41,088 nucleotides of DNA, taken from assembly GCA_045636925.1 (NCBI GenBank), contig JAZTYK010000022.1, positions 1-41,088 of the forward strand, given 5' to 3'. The translations under genes were made by a program, and so were the position numbers. The notes beneath the pieces are model-generated. The model was given only the letters and a program-made list of their open reading frames with translations, searched no databases and was not told the origin of the DNA. The DNA is from JAZTYK01 sp045636925 (lineage in GTDB: Bacteria > Bacillota > Clostridia > Oscillospirales > Butyricicoccaceae). This document shows, piece by piece, positions 1-7,098 of the stretch (position 1 is its first letter; the number at the start of each line of letters is the position of its first letter).

Positions 1-1
1 G

Positions 2-1171
2 TTTCTGCTGGATTGGCGGATTGCCATCATAACGATTACTTTGCTGACAACACCTCTATACATTCCAAAGCTGATTGAAAAGCCGTTGCAAAATGCCCAA
101 GCTGAGTCAATCAATGCGGTAGAATATGCCCTGTCCAGAGCAACAGATTTGCTGTCTGGCTTTGAGGTCATTAAGAATTTTTCCGCAGAACGCGCAATCA
201 TTTCAAGATTCCATTTGGTCAACGATAGTGCGTCGGATAAATGCTTGCAGGAAGAACAACTCAGTGCAGTTGCGCAGTTGATTACAACCTTGATTTCCTA
301 TTTGTCCTATTTCATCGTGTTGGCTTGCTCTGCTTGGCTGGTATGGAGTGGGGATTTCTCTGCTGGTGACTTCTTTGTGGCAATCGGCATGATTGACCAA
401 CTGTCCTATCCCTTGATTTCCTTGGCAGGCATTACACGGCAGCTGATAGCAATCCGTCCCACTTGCCAAATGATGGAGACATTCCTTGAAGACACTAACC
501 CACTTCAAGAAGTAAATCGGGCAGATACATTCAACCAATGCATTCAGTTCCGTGGTGTCGATTTTGCATATGATGCCAGCACACCCATTCTGAGCGGTTT
601 CAATCTGACCATTGAAAAAGGAAAGCGGTATCTCTTGCAAGGCCCTAGCGGTTGCGGAAAGACAACAGCCGTCAATTTGCTGCTGCGGTATTATGATGCT
701 ACTAATGGCTCTATTTTTATTGATGGACAGAACATCAATGCTTTTGACAGCACATATGGGTTCATGACCGTCGTTCGTCAGGAAGCCACTTTGTTCAATG
801 ACACCTTGAGAAACAATTTGACCATGTATCAATCTGTGCCAGATGCAGAATTGCTGTCTGTTGTTAATTCAGTTGGCCTGGAAAAGTACGCATCGGTTGA
901 AATGCTGGACAGCATGGTTTCTGAGGATGGAAGCAATTTCTCTGGTGGTGAGAAGAAACGAATCTGTCTTGCCCGTGCATTGTTGCGGCATACAGATGTG
1001 CTGATACTGGACGAGCCGTTGGCGAACTTGGATGCAGCAACTGCCGAGAAAATCGAAGACTTGTTATTGTCCATCAAAAATAAGACACTCCTTGTGGTAT
1101 CACACCAGTTCACCGCAGAAAAGCTATCTGCTTTTGATTCGGTAATAAACTTCAATATGGCTAACAGTTAA
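2..1171 (+). CDS. ABC exporter, fused permease-ATPase (5' truncated by window edge)
   Basis: This is the C-terminal part of a type IV ABC exporter in which membrane and ATPase domains are fused. The reading frame is open from base 2 (hydrophobic residues before the first ATG at 41), so the gene starts upstream of the window. The visible part has the end of the six-helix membrane domain (hydrophobic stretches around residues 85-130 counted from the ATG at 41), then the nucleotide-binding domain: Walker A GPSGCGKT, the Q-loop region VVRQEATLFND, signature FSGGEKKR, Walker B VLILDEP and switch histidine VSHQ. Such proteins export peptides, lipids or drugs across the cytoplasmic membrane using ATP; the substrate cannot be read from sequence. 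The gene looks more AT-rich than the Rnf region. A partner half-transporter or peptide operon would lie upstream, outside the window. Confidence 0.9.
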   Translation, partial: FLLDWRIAIITITLLTTPLYIPKLIEKPLQNAQAESINAVEYALSRATDLLSGFEVIKNFSAERAIISRFHLVNDSASDKCLQEEQLSAVAQLITTLISYLSYFIVLACSAWLVWSGDFSAGDFFVAIGMIDQLSYPLISLAGITRQLIAIRPTCQMMETFLEDTNPLQEVNRADTFNQCIQFRGVDFAYDASTPILSGFNLTIEKGKRYLLQGPSGCGKTTAVNLLLRYYDATNGSIFIDGQNINAFDSTYGFMTVVRQEATLFNDTLRNNLTMYQSVPDAELLSVVNSVGLEKYASVEMLDSMVSEDGSNFSGGEKKRICLARALLRHTDVLILDEPLANLDAATAEKIEDLLLSIKNKTLLVVSHQFTAEKLSAFDSVINFNMANS

Positions 1172-1203
1172 CCAAATTCCAATTTGTCAAATAGATAATG
1201 CAC

Positions 1204-1248
1204 ACTACTTTTGGTCGTTTTTACCCACACTTATACTACTTTTAGTCG
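1204..1248. repeat. 14-bp direct repeat pair, 31 bp apart
   Basis: ACTACTTTTGGTCG at 1204-1217 and ACTACTTTTAGTCG at 1235-1248 differ at one position and start 31 bp apart, about three helical turns. This spacing is typical of paired response-regulator binding sites, but which promoter they would serve is unclear because they lie downstream of the exporter's stop codon. Function is inference only. Confidence 0.5.
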
Positions 1249-1260
1249 CTCTTTCACAAA

Positions 1261-1294
1261 ACAAAAGCAGTACCCGCAAGGGTACTGCTTTTGT
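1261..1294. terminator. Perfect hairpin with A/T flanks, terminator of the ABC exporter
   Basis: A 15-bp perfect inverted repeat (1261-1275 with 1280-1294, GCAA loop) whose stem contains AGCAGTACCC and ends in a T-rich 3' arm. It lies 90 bp after the exporter stop and would terminate from either direction. Part of its 3' arm recurs at about 1424-1440, see the mini-element entry. Confidence 0.75.
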
Positions 1295-1311
1295 TTTGGT
1301 ATGGATGTTTG

Positions 1312-1440
1312 TAGAGAGGGATTCGAAAGGCGGCACTTGGCGGGGTGCCGGGGCACGCCGCAACCGCCGTGGCTTTGCCGCAGCAAAGCGAATCCCTTCT
1401 TGCCATAACGGTGTGCCAGCGGGTGCTGCTTTTGTTTTAT
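1312..1440. repeat. GC-rich mini-element with tRNA-3'-end-like block
   Basis: AGAGGGATTCGAA near 1315-1327 is, on the minus strand, very like a tRNA T-loop plus acceptor arm (TTCGAATCCCTCTCTAC), but no complete tRNA can be folded. CGAATCCCTTCT near 1389-1400 can pair with AGAGGGATTCG, making a long hairpin around a GC-rich core. The block ends with GCTGCTTTTGTTTT, close to the 3' arm and T-tract of the preceding hairpin, so terminator-like sequence flanks it on both sides. The same architecture appears at 19633-19865. It may be a small dispersed repeat or a decayed tRNA end. Confidence 0.4.
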
Positions 1441-1469
1441 CCGGTAGGAGTTTGCTGACTCGATCATGT

Positions 1470-1499
1470 TTGACTTTCCCCGTGTCACCGTGATATACT
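1470..1499 (+). promoter_or_regulatory. Sigma-A promoter for methyltransferase leader
   Basis: TTGACT at 1470-1475 and TATACT at 1494-1499 with an 18-bp spacer. Transcription would start near 1506, giving a leader of about 160 nt before the methyltransferase start. Confidence 0.7.
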
Positions 1500-1528
1500 T
1501 TTCCCAATTAAACCCTGCGGAGGTTCTT

Positions 1529-1570
1529 ATGAGAAAACGAATTATCTACTCGGTGCAGTTCCAAAACTGA
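1529..1570 (+). CDS. Putative 13-residue leader peptide
   Basis: A short ORF with a strong ribosome binding site (GGAGG at 1519-1523, 5 nt before ATG) encodes MRKRIIYSVQFQN. Its 3' half lies inside the first arm of an inverted repeat (1551-1562 with 1617-1628), and the next gene is a methyltransferase. This layout (promoter, tiny ORF with good RBS, hairpin overlapping the ORF, then the resistance-type gene) is that of ribosome-stalling attenuators upstream of antibiotic-inducible methyltransferases. The ORF is too short to prove by coding statistics. Confidence 0.45.
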   Translation: MRKRIIYSVQFQN

Positions 1571-1628
1571 CAGCAGATTGTACCGAGATAAATCACCTTG
1601 CGCTCCTATGTTGTCAGGAACTGCACCG
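1551..1628 (+). promoter_or_regulatory. Inverted repeat in methyltransferase leader (candidate attenuator)
   Basis: CGGTGCAGTTCC at 1551-1562 and GGAACTGCACCG at 1617-1628 are perfectly complementary over 12 bp. The first arm overlaps codons 8-12 of the leader ORF, so a ribosome translating or stalling there would prevent pairing. A second weak pairing (TGACAGCA with TGTTGTCA) lies inside. The structure ends 24 nt before the methyltransferase Shine-Dalgarno, so the mechanism is uncertain. Confidence 0.5.
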
Positions 1629-1667
1629 CTCCATCCCACTTTATAAAATGGAAAGGAAGCAGTAGAA

Positions 1668-2423
1668 ATGAACGAACAAGCATACAAAACAAGTTGGAAA
1701 CAGGAAGAAGAAATCGCCCACATCCACGGCTGGGATTTTTCCCATCTGGATGGCAGGCATGAACAGGGCGATGTTCCTTGGAGCTATAAAGAAATCGTCA
1801 AGCGGTATCTGCGGGAAGATCTGCAGATTTTGGACTACGACACCGGCGGGGGAGAGATGCTGCTGAGCTTGGGGCACCCCTATCAAAACACTGCAGCCAC
1901 TGAGGGATATCCGCCCAATGTGGAACTGTGCGAGAAAGAACTTGCACCCCTCGGCATCAGGTTCAAGCCCTGTAGTGACTCGTCAAACATTCCCTTTGAG
2001 GACGAAAGCTTCGATATCATCCTCAACCGCCACGGCGCTTTTACCCCCGCGGAACTGTACCGCCTGCTGAAACCGGGCGGACTCTTCATCACCCAGCAGG
2101 TGGGCAGTGACAATGACCGTGACTTGGTGGAACTGGTGCTGCCGGAAGTAGAGAAACCCTACCCACATTTGCGCCTGTCTGTGCAAAAGAAAGCCTTTGA
2201 AGATGCCGGCTTTGAAATCCTTGACAGCGGCGAAGCCTATCTGCCCATTCGCTTTTACGATGTGGGCGCCTTTGTCTGGTTTGCACGGGTGTTGCCCTGG
2301 GAGTTCCCGGACTTTTCTGTGGACCGCTGCTTTGACCGGCTGTTGGAAGTGCAGAAGATCATCGACAAAACCGGCGTGCTGGAAGGCACCGCCCATCGCT
2401 ATATGATTATAGCGAAAAAGTAA
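1668..2423 (+). CDS. Class I SAM-dependent methyltransferase
   Basis: A 251-residue protein with a Rossmann methyltransferase fold. Motif I is ILDYDTGGGE (residues 54-63, D-x-x-x-G-G-G-E type), an acidic residue follows in TEGYPPNVE, motif post-I/IV is FDIILNRHGAF, and LLKPGGLFITQQVG matches the beta-5 region. The N-terminal extension (WDFSHLDGR) and a C-terminal half rich in aromatic residues resemble methyltransferases common in Firmicutes with unknown small-molecule or macromolecule targets. Start ATG 1668 has GAAAGGAAG upstream at 1651-1659. Its own promoter and leader ORF/hairpin suggest inducible expression. It converges with glutaminase across a shared hairpin. The substrate cannot be assigned; an antibiotic- or rRNA-modifying role is suggested only by the leader. 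Confidence 0.85.
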   Translation: MNEQAYKTSWKQEEEIAHIHGWDFSHLDGRHEQGDVPWSYKEIVKRYLREDLQILDYDTGGGEMLLSLGHPYQNTAATEGYPPNVELCEKELAPLGIRFKPCSDSSNIPFEDESFDIILNRHGAFTPAELYRLLKPGGLFITQQVGSDNDRDLVELVLPEVEKPYPHLRLSVQKKAFEDAGFEILDSGEAYLPIRFYDVGAFVWFARVLPWEFPDFSVDRCFDRLLEVQKIIDKTGVLEGTAHRYMIIAKK

Positions 2424-2447
2424 ATACATCCCTGTCGCATACCAAAT

Positions 2448-2479
2448 AAAAGCGCGGTACCAACTCGGTACCGCGCTTT
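2448..2479. terminator. Bidirectional hairpin terminator
   Basis: AAAGCGCGGTACC pairs with GGTACCGCGCTTT around a 5-nt loop, with A-rich 5' and T-rich 3' flanks. It lies between the convergent methyltransferase and glutaminase genes and probably serves both. Confidence 0.85.
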
Positions 2480-2494
2480 GTCTATGTCTTTTGA

Positions 2495-3412
2495 TCAGAA
2501 AATGCTTAGATACAGCTGATGGCTCAGCTTTTCCAGCATTTGGATGCCGGCAATGCTGTTGCCCTTGTCATCCAAAGCGGGGGAAAAGATACCGATACCC
2601 ATACGGGTGGGAACAACTGCCATAATGCCACCGCCTACGCCGCTTTTGGCAGGAACACCAACCCGGACGGCAAACTCGCCGGAACCGTTGTACATGCCGC
2701 AGGTCATGAGAATGGCATTGACGTATTGCGCAAAATGGCCGGGGAAGACTCGCTCATTGGTGTGGGGCAATTTGCCACGGTTGGCCAGCACATAGCCGAT
2801 GTGCGCCAAATTTTCACAGGTGACAGAAATAGAACAGGCGCGGAAATAGCAGTCCAGCACATCTTCTACATCGTCCGTCAGCAGACCGTGGGTCTTCAGC
2901 AGATAGGCAAGTGCCCGGTTTTTATTACCGGTAGCCTTTTCAGACAGATAAACTGCCTCATCAATCTCGATGGTGGGATCTCCGGCTAACTGGCGGGTCA
3001 GCTGCAGCAGCCTCTGAAACTTTTCTTCATAGGTATCACCCTTGATCAGAGAGCACATGGCAATAGCGCCCATGTTGACCATGGGATTTAAATGGTGGGC
3101 ATCCAGCTGCTGATCCGCATTGATGGCGTCGAAAGGCTTGCCGGTGGCTTCTACACCCACGTGTTGCTTGACATAATCAATCCCATTATCCAGCAGAGCT
3201 TGCAGCAGCAGGATCGGCTTTACTACGCTCTGAATGGTAAAGCGCGCAGTATTGTCGCCGGCCCAACTCTGCTTGCCATCGCTTTTCATAATATGAATGC
3301 CGATGGCAGCGGGGTCAGCCTTGGATAATTCGGGAATATAATCGGCTACTTTACCCTGTAATGCAGCGGGACGCGCTTCTTCAATCAGTTGTTCCAGTAA
3401 TTCTTCCATCAT
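2495..3412 (-). CDS. glsA: Glutaminase
   Basis: Serine-dependent glutaminase (beta-lactamase-like fold) converting glutamine to glutamate and ammonia in the cytoplasm. The catalytic S-x-x-K motif is QSVVK (Ser62, Lys65 from the chosen start); other hallmarks are NPMVNMGAI, the YNGSGEFA segment and VPAKSGVGGGIMAVVP near the C-terminus. Length of 305 residues matches the family. A TTG at 3424 extends the frame by four codons, but GAGG at 3419-3422 sits at proper distance from ATG 3412, so that start is preferred. The gene stands alone with its own promoter at 3458-3486 and shares a terminator with the methyltransferase. In gut bacteria such enzymes feed ammonia metabolism or glutamate-based acid tolerance. 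Confidence 0.95.
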   Translation of the reverse strand: MMEELLEQLIEEARPAALQGKVADYIPELSKADPAAIGIHIMKSDGKQSWAGDNTARFTIQSVVKPILLLQALLDNGIDYVKQHVGVEATGKPFDAINADQQLDAHHLNPMVNMGAIAMCSLIKGDTYEEKFQRLLQLTRQLAGDPTIEIDEAVYLSEKATGNKNRALAYLLKTHGLLTDDVEDVLDCYFRACSISVTCENLAHIGYVLANRGKLPHTNERVFPGHFAQYVNAILMTCGMYNGSGEFAVRVGVPAKSGVGGGIMAVVPTRMGIGIFSPALDDKGNSIAGIQMLEKLSHQLYLSIF

Positions 3413-3457
3413 CCACAACCTCAAATATACGGGATTCGTGTCATTTCCAATTGTTTC

Positions 3458-3486
3458 AGTGTATCAGCCGCTGAAGTCTTTGTCAA
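3458..3486 (-). promoter_or_regulatory. Promoter of glutaminase
   Basis: On the minus strand TTGACA (3481-3486) and TACACT (3458-3463) are 17 bp apart, about 45 nt upstream of the start codon. Confidence 0.65.
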
Positions 3487-3527
3487 GAAGTGTGAGCTGT
3501 GCGATCCATACTCAGCGGCTTTTTGCA

Positions 3528-3556
3528 TTGACAACATAAAAGGATATACCTATAAT
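3528..3556 (+). promoter_or_regulatory. Consensus sigma-A promoter of the PQ-loop to VanX-like unit
   Basis: TTGACA (3528-3533), 17-bp spacer, TATAAT (3551-3556): a full consensus match, divergent from the glutaminase promoter. The next clear terminator is at 6803. Confidence 0.85.
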
Positions 3557-3602
3557 GATATACGGAATAATTTGCGTAAAACCAGAAAAGGAGTTTTGAT
3601 CC

Positions 3603-3911
3603 ATGTCTGAAATTTTGGAAATCGTTATGATCCTGAGCTTTGGTGCCTCTTGGCCTATGAATGTAATGAAATCCTACAAAGTCCGCACGGCCAAGGGAAA
3701 GAGTGTTGCATTCCTGTGCCTGATTATCACTGGTTATATAGCCGGCATTGCTTCCAAGTTTACCAACGAGGCATACATGGCCGCCTTCGCACAGAAATGG
3801 TATGTGTTGGTTTTCTACTTCATCAACATCATTCTGGTCAGTGTTGATTTGTGCCTGTATTTCCGCAATCGTCGCTTGGACCGTGCCCGTGAGGCAGGAG
3901 AGCAGGTCTGA
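3603..3911 (+). CDS. Small SWEET/PQ-loop-like membrane protein
   Basis: A 102-residue protein with three predicted membrane helices (about residues 4-20, 36-55, 65-88) and a short basic C-terminus. The segment GASWPMNVMKSYKVRTAKGKS after helix 1 has the position and feel of the PQ-loop of bacterial SemiSWEETs, where a proline-containing helix end is followed by a basic loop and KS. SemiSWEETs form dimers that let sugars through the membrane. Assignment rests on size, topology and this loop. Start ATG 3603 follows AAAAGGAG at 3586-3593. One base separates its stop from the next start, so the two are translationally coupled. Confidence 0.6.
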   Translation: MSEILEIVMILSFGASWPMNVMKSYKVRTAKGKSVAFLCLIITGYIAGIASKFTNEAYMAAFAQKWYVLVFYFINIILVSVDLCLYFRNRRLDRAREAGEQV

Positions 3912-3912
3912 T

Positions 3913-4641
3913 ATGAAAGTTCTGTCCATTGGCAACAGCTTCTCTCAGGATGCTCATCGTTGGTTTCACACCATGGCAGCTTATGATGGGGCAGACCTGG
4001 AAACTGTCAACCTGTACATTGGTGGCTGCAGCCTGCAGATGCACTGGGATAACTTGCGTGAAAATCTGCCGGCATATGATCTGGAGCGTAACGGTGGCCC
4101 TGCTGAGGGAAAAATTTCCATTGCCGATGCTTTGAAGATGGAGTGTTGGGATGTTGTTACCCTGCAGCAAGCCAGCCCGGATTGCGGCTTTTATGAAAGC
4201 TATCAGCCCTATTTGCGGGAACTGACAGCCTTTGTTCGGGAAACCTGCCCCGGTGCCAGACTGTATTTTCATCAGACCTGGGCTTATGAGCACGGTGCTA
4301 CCCATCCGGCCTTCGCCCGGTATCAACATGATCAAAAAGAAATGTACCGTCGTCTCACTGCCTGCGCCCAGCGGGCCGCGGCAGAGATGGAGGCATCCTT
4401 GATTCCCGCCGGTCTGGTGATCCAGACCTTGCGTGAAACGGTGCCCACCTTTGATTATCAAAACGGTGGGATGACTTTGTGCCGTGACGGTTATCATCTG
4501 ACACTGGACTACGGCCGCTACGCTGCCGCAGCCACTTGGTATCGAGTGTTGCTGGGCGGTACGGCCAAGGCAGCTGCGTTCCCGGCTTTTCAGGCGCATT
4601 TGCTGGGACAGATCAATGCCGTTATCGGCCAGTTGCTGTAA
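3913..4641 (+). CDS. DUF4886-type SGNH hydrolase-like protein
   Basis: A 242-residue cytoplasmic protein (no signal peptide). It opens with VLSIGNSFSQDA, the block I Ser region of SGNH/GDSL hydrolases in the DUF4886 family; block II is YIGGCSLQMHW; and the C-terminal RDGYHLTLDYGRYAAAATW carries the Asp-x-x-His pair expected of the catalytic dyad. The family is thought to act on acyl or sugar esters, but the substrate is unknown. ATG 3913 is preferred over upstream in-frame ATGs (which overlap the PQ-loop gene) because AGGAGAG lies at 3896-3902. It sits second in the unit starting at 3528. Confidence 0.75.
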   Translation: MKVLSIGNSFSQDAHRWFHTMAAYDGADLETVNLYIGGCSLQMHWDNLRENLPAYDLERNGGPAEGKISIADALKMECWDVVTLQQASPDCGFYESYQPYLRELTAFVRETCPGARLYFHQTWAYEHGATHPAFARYQHDQKEMYRRLTACAQRAAAEMEASLIPAGLVIQTLRETVPTFDYQNGGMTLCRDGYHLTLDYGRYAAAATWYRVLLGGTAKAAAFPAFQAHLLGQINAVIGQLL

Positions 4642-4685
4642 CCACTTGTACATATCGCAGAAACTTTCGCAATAGGAGGAAGGTC

Positions 4686-5603
4686 ATGAAGCAATCCATT
4701 ACCCGCTCCAAGTGGTTCTTGGAGCTCTTACTGGTACTGGTCACCCTGTTTTGGGGTTTGTCTTATATTTGGGTCAAACAAGTCACCGATGCCGGTATGA
4801 ATGTCAATGCCTTTGCCTCTATCCGGTACATCATTGCCACCGGCTGCATGCTGCCTCTCACATTGCGCGAGCTGAAGACAGCCACCAAAACCGATTGGAA
4901 AAACGGTTTCATCATTGGCGGATTGCTGTATGGCGCACTGTTTTTTCAAACAGTTGGTCTGAATTACACTACCCCTGCCAGTTCGGCATTTATTACCACG
5001 GCTTATGTGGTGATGGTGCCCTTTGTCATGTGGGTGCTGATGAAGCAAAAGCCCGAAAAACAGATCGTGCTTGCCATTTTGATTTGTGTGGTGGGTCTGT
5101 ATTTTTTGAATATGCAGCCGGGACAGGGGCTTGCCATTAATTTGGGCAATGTGCTGACCTTGGTCTGCGCCCTTTGCTGGGCGCTGCAGGTCACCTATAT
5201 CTCGGTGGCCGGACAGCAGACCGGCACCAAGCTGCTGGCATTTTTGCCGTTGGTCACCGGTGCAATCTTTGCCACTGCGGTCAGCTTGTGCACAGGTGCG
5301 TACAGCGGCCTGGCAGAAACTTTTCCCAAGGCCTGGCTGCCGGTAGTGCTCTGTGCGCTGATGCCTTCCGTGGCATGCGGTCTGTTACAGGCATATGTGC
5401 AAAAATATCTGGATCCTGCCAATGCAGCGGTGATTTATACCTTGGAATCGGTCATCACCTGCGTGGTTTCCATTTTGATGGGCTTTGAACGCTTCAGCCT
5501 GCGCCTGGTATTGGGCGGCGGTCTGATCATCGGCGCCGTACTGCTGGCGCAGTTGCCTTTGCCCGGAAAAAAGAAGAAAGAAGAAAAGGAAGAGGTGCAA
5601 TAA
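4686..5603 (+). CDS. EamA/DMT-family transporter
   Basis: A 305-residue inner-membrane protein with about ten helices arranged as two EamA repeats. Hallmarks are TLFWGLSYIWVKQV at the start, the SIRYIIATGCML helix, YTTPASSAFITTAYVVMVPF in repeat 1 and DPANAAVIYTLESVITCVVSILMGFE in repeat 2, ending in a Lys/Glu-rich cytoplasmic tail. EamA proteins export metabolites or amino acids; specificity is not readable. Start ATG 4686 follows AGGAGGAAGG. Its TAA overlaps the next ATG (TAATG), so it is coupled to the deacylase gene. Confidence 0.88.
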   Translation: MKQSITRSKWFLELLLVLVTLFWGLSYIWVKQVTDAGMNVNAFASIRYIIATGCMLPLTLRELKTATKTDWKNGFIIGGLLYGALFFQTVGLNYTTPASSAFITTAYVVMVPFVMWVLMKQKPEKQIVLAILICVVGLYFLNMQPGQGLAINLGNVLTLVCALCWALQVTYISVAGQQTGTKLLAFLPLVTGAIFATAVSLCTGAYSGLAETFPKAWLPVVLCALMPSVACGLLQAYVQKYLDPANAAVIYTLESVITCVVSILMGFERFSLRLVLGGGLIIGAVLLAQLPLPGKKKKEEKEEVQ

Positions 5604-6121
5604 TGGAACGTGCCAATGCGCAAGAGATTTACGCGTTGCTGAATCAGTTGGGTATGCCCTTTACCAATACCGCCCATTCCGAAGCACATACCATGGAAGA
5701 CCTGGTGCAGGTAGAGGAGACGCTGGGCGCGCCCTTCTGCAAGAATCTGTTTCTCACCAACCGGCAGAAGACCGAGTTTATCCTGCTTTTGATCCGTGGT
5801 GACAAGCGCTTCCGCACCGCAGAAGTTTCCCGCCGTCTGGGACGCAGCCGTCTGAGTTTTGGCGAAGAGGACACCCTGTTTGAACTCTTGGGTGTGCATC
5901 CTGGTGCCATTACACCCATGGGTCTGGTTTTTGATACGGAACACAAGGTGGAACTGGTGGTAGATAAAGATTTGCTGGAGCTGCAGGATATGTGTGTGCA
6001 TCCCTGCGTCAATACTGAAAGCCTCAAGTTGAAGGTGCGGGACCTGATTGAAATCTTCTTCCCCCACACCGGGCATACCCCTACTTATATTGAAATTACC
6101 GGCGAAGTGCCGGAGGCATAA
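5603..6121 (+). CDS. YbaK/PrdX-family aminoacyl-tRNA deacylase (Ala-tRNA(Pro))
   Basis: A 172-residue cytoplasmic protein of the PrdX branch of the YbaK/ProRS-INS fold, which hydrolyses Ala mischarged on tRNA(Pro) and so guards translation fidelity. Visible signatures are TAHSEAHTMEDL near the N-terminus, the LFLTNRQK.EFILLLIRGDKRF core, RLSFGEEDTLFELLGVHPGAITPMGL (the GxxPGxxxPxGL block) and HPCVNTESLKL near the C-terminus. The length is right for a free-standing editing domain. It overlaps the transporter stop by one base and precedes the dipeptidase by 18 bp. Confidence 0.88.
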   Translation: MERANAQEIYALLNQLGMPFTNTAHSEAHTMEDLVQVEETLGAPFCKNLFLTNRQKTEFILLLIRGDKRFRTAEVSRRLGRSRLSFGEEDTLFELLGVHPGAITPMGLVFDTEHKVELVVDKDLLELQDMCVHPCVNTESLKLKVRDLIEIFFPHTGHTPTYIEITGEVPEA

Positions 6122-6139
6122 AGAAAAGGAGCGATGAAC

Positions 6140-6787
6140 ATGAATCAAAGTACCCTTTGTGTACCCAAGGCCAGAGAATTGCCCGAGGGTTTCGTTTACA
6201 TCGATGAACTCATCGAAGACTGCATCATTGATGCCAAGTATTTCGGCACCGATAACTTCATGGGCCGCCCTGCTAATGGCTACGAGCAGAATCTGGTGGT
6301 CATGAGCCAGGCAGCTGCCGATGGCTGTGTCAAGGCTGCTGAGATCCTGCGTCAGCAGGGCTATGTGATGAAGTTCTTTGACGCATACCGTCCTCAGCGC
6401 GCCGTGGATGATTTCTGCCAGTGGGGTGAGGATGCAGAAGATCAGCGCCGCAAGCCCATTCATTATCCCAATGTGGAAAAGGCCGCCATGTTTGACGAAG
6501 GTTACATCGCCCGCCGCAGCGGTCACACCCGGGGAAGCTGCGTGGATTTGACCATTGTGGATATGCGCACCCATCAGGAAGTGGACATGGGCAGCATCTT
6601 TGACTTCATGGATCCCAGAAGCTGGCCTTTGAATACTGATGTTACCCCCGAGCAGCTGCGCAACCGCATGATCCTGCGCAATGCCATGCTGCAGTGCGGC
6701 TTCGTGCCTTATGAGTGCGAATGGTGGCACTTCAAGGTGAAGAACGAACCCTATCCCAACACCTATTTCGATTTCGTCATCCGCTAA
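6140..6787 (+). CDS. VanX/DdpX-like D-Ala-D-Ala dipeptidase (peptidase M15D)
   Basis: A 215-residue zinc dipeptidase of the M15D family. Zinc ligands and catalytic residues are visible: SGHTRGSCVDLTI gives His129 and Asp136, EWWHF gives Glu194 and His197, and Arg84 of DAYRP matches the transition-state arginine. Family members cleave D-Ala-D-Ala; VanX serves vancomycin resistance, while DdpX-type relatives recycle cell-wall dipeptide. ATG 6134 is only 2 nt from AAGGAG (6126-6131), whereas ATG 6140 is 8 nt away, so 6140 is the better start. There is no vanH, vanA/B or vanRS in the window, so a recycling role is more likely. It is last in its unit, ahead of the terminator at 6803. Confidence 0.88.
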   Translation: MNQSTLCVPKARELPEGFVYIDELIEDCIIDAKYFGTDNFMGRPANGYEQNLVVMSQAAADGCVKAAEILRQQGYVMKFFDAYRPQRAVDDFCQWGEDAEDQRRKPIHYPNVEKAAMFDEGYIARRSGHTRGSCVDLTIVDMRTHQEVDMGSIFDFMDPRSWPLNTDVTPEQLRNRMILRNAMLQCGFVPYECEWWHFKVKNEPYPNTYFDFVIR

Positions 6788-6802
6788 GTAAATATGCAAG
6801 TA

Positions 6803-6830
6803 AAAAGGCCGTCCTTCGGGACGGCCTTTT
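6803..6830 (+). terminator. Rho-independent terminator
   Basis: AAAAGGCCGTCC, TTCG tetraloop, GGACGGCCTTTT: perfect 12-bp stem with terminal T run, 15 nt after the dipeptidase stop. Confidence 0.92.
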
Positions 6831-7007
6831 GCTGCGTAGAGAAAAGAAAAACGTTCAAGCGAAAAAAGCAAAAAATGCAAATAAATTGTACATTATTGTT
6901 AAAAACGCAAAAAAATAAAGAAAATAAATTATTGAATTGACAAGTAGCGAATAATTCGTTACGATATGATCAAAGAATAAATGTTGCGTGATGGGGAGGT
7001 GCGTTTT
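6831..7007. other. AT-rich intergenic region upstream of island
   Basis: Markedly A-rich sequence with no convincing ORF. The only signal seen is the promoter at 6937-6965. The composition differs from both flanking units. Confidence 0.5.
6937..6965 (+). promoter_or_regulatory. Promoter of AT-rich island
   Basis: TTGACA at 6937-6942 with TACGAT 17 bp downstream at 6960-6965. TATGAT follows three bases later with a too-long spacer, so the -10 choice is uncertain. Confidence 0.55.
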
Positions 7008-7067
7008 ATGGTAATCGATGAAAAAACAAAACTTTTAAGAACTTTGGGAAGTTGTATGTCCACATAA
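7008..7067 (+). CDS. Candidate 19-residue small ORF
   Basis: ATG at 7008 follows a strong GGGGAGGT at 6993-7000 and encodes a 19-residue hydrophilic peptide (MVIDEKTKLLRTLGSCMST), stopping 31 nt before the next start. It is the first translatable unit after the promoter. It could be a leader peptide, a small functional peptide or a remnant; length prevents a coding test. Confidence 0.4.
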   Translation: MVIDEKTKLLRTLGSCMST

Positions 7068-7098
7068 AAACGGTAAATTAAAGAGAGGAGTTGTTGAA

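Larger units (their letters stand above)
1172..1528. other. Non-coding stretch between ABC exporter and methyltransferase leader
   Basis: No credible gene is seen here. Short overlapping ORFs on both strands lack ribosome binding sites and mirror each other. The stretch holds, in order, a 14-bp direct repeat pair (1204-1248), a perfect terminator-like hairpin (1261-1294), a GC-rich block with tRNA-3'-end-like sequence (about 1312-1440) and a consensus promoter (1470-1499). Each is listed separately. Confidence 0.6.

Noticed and set aside
1205..1507. Overlapping short frames on both strands
   Set aside because: They translate the hairpin and repeat sequence; no ribosome binding sites or coding character.
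5435..6880. 481-codon minus-strand frame
   Set aside because: Opposite the EamA, PrdX and VanX-like genes, all with intact motifs; the antisense product shows no recognisable motif.
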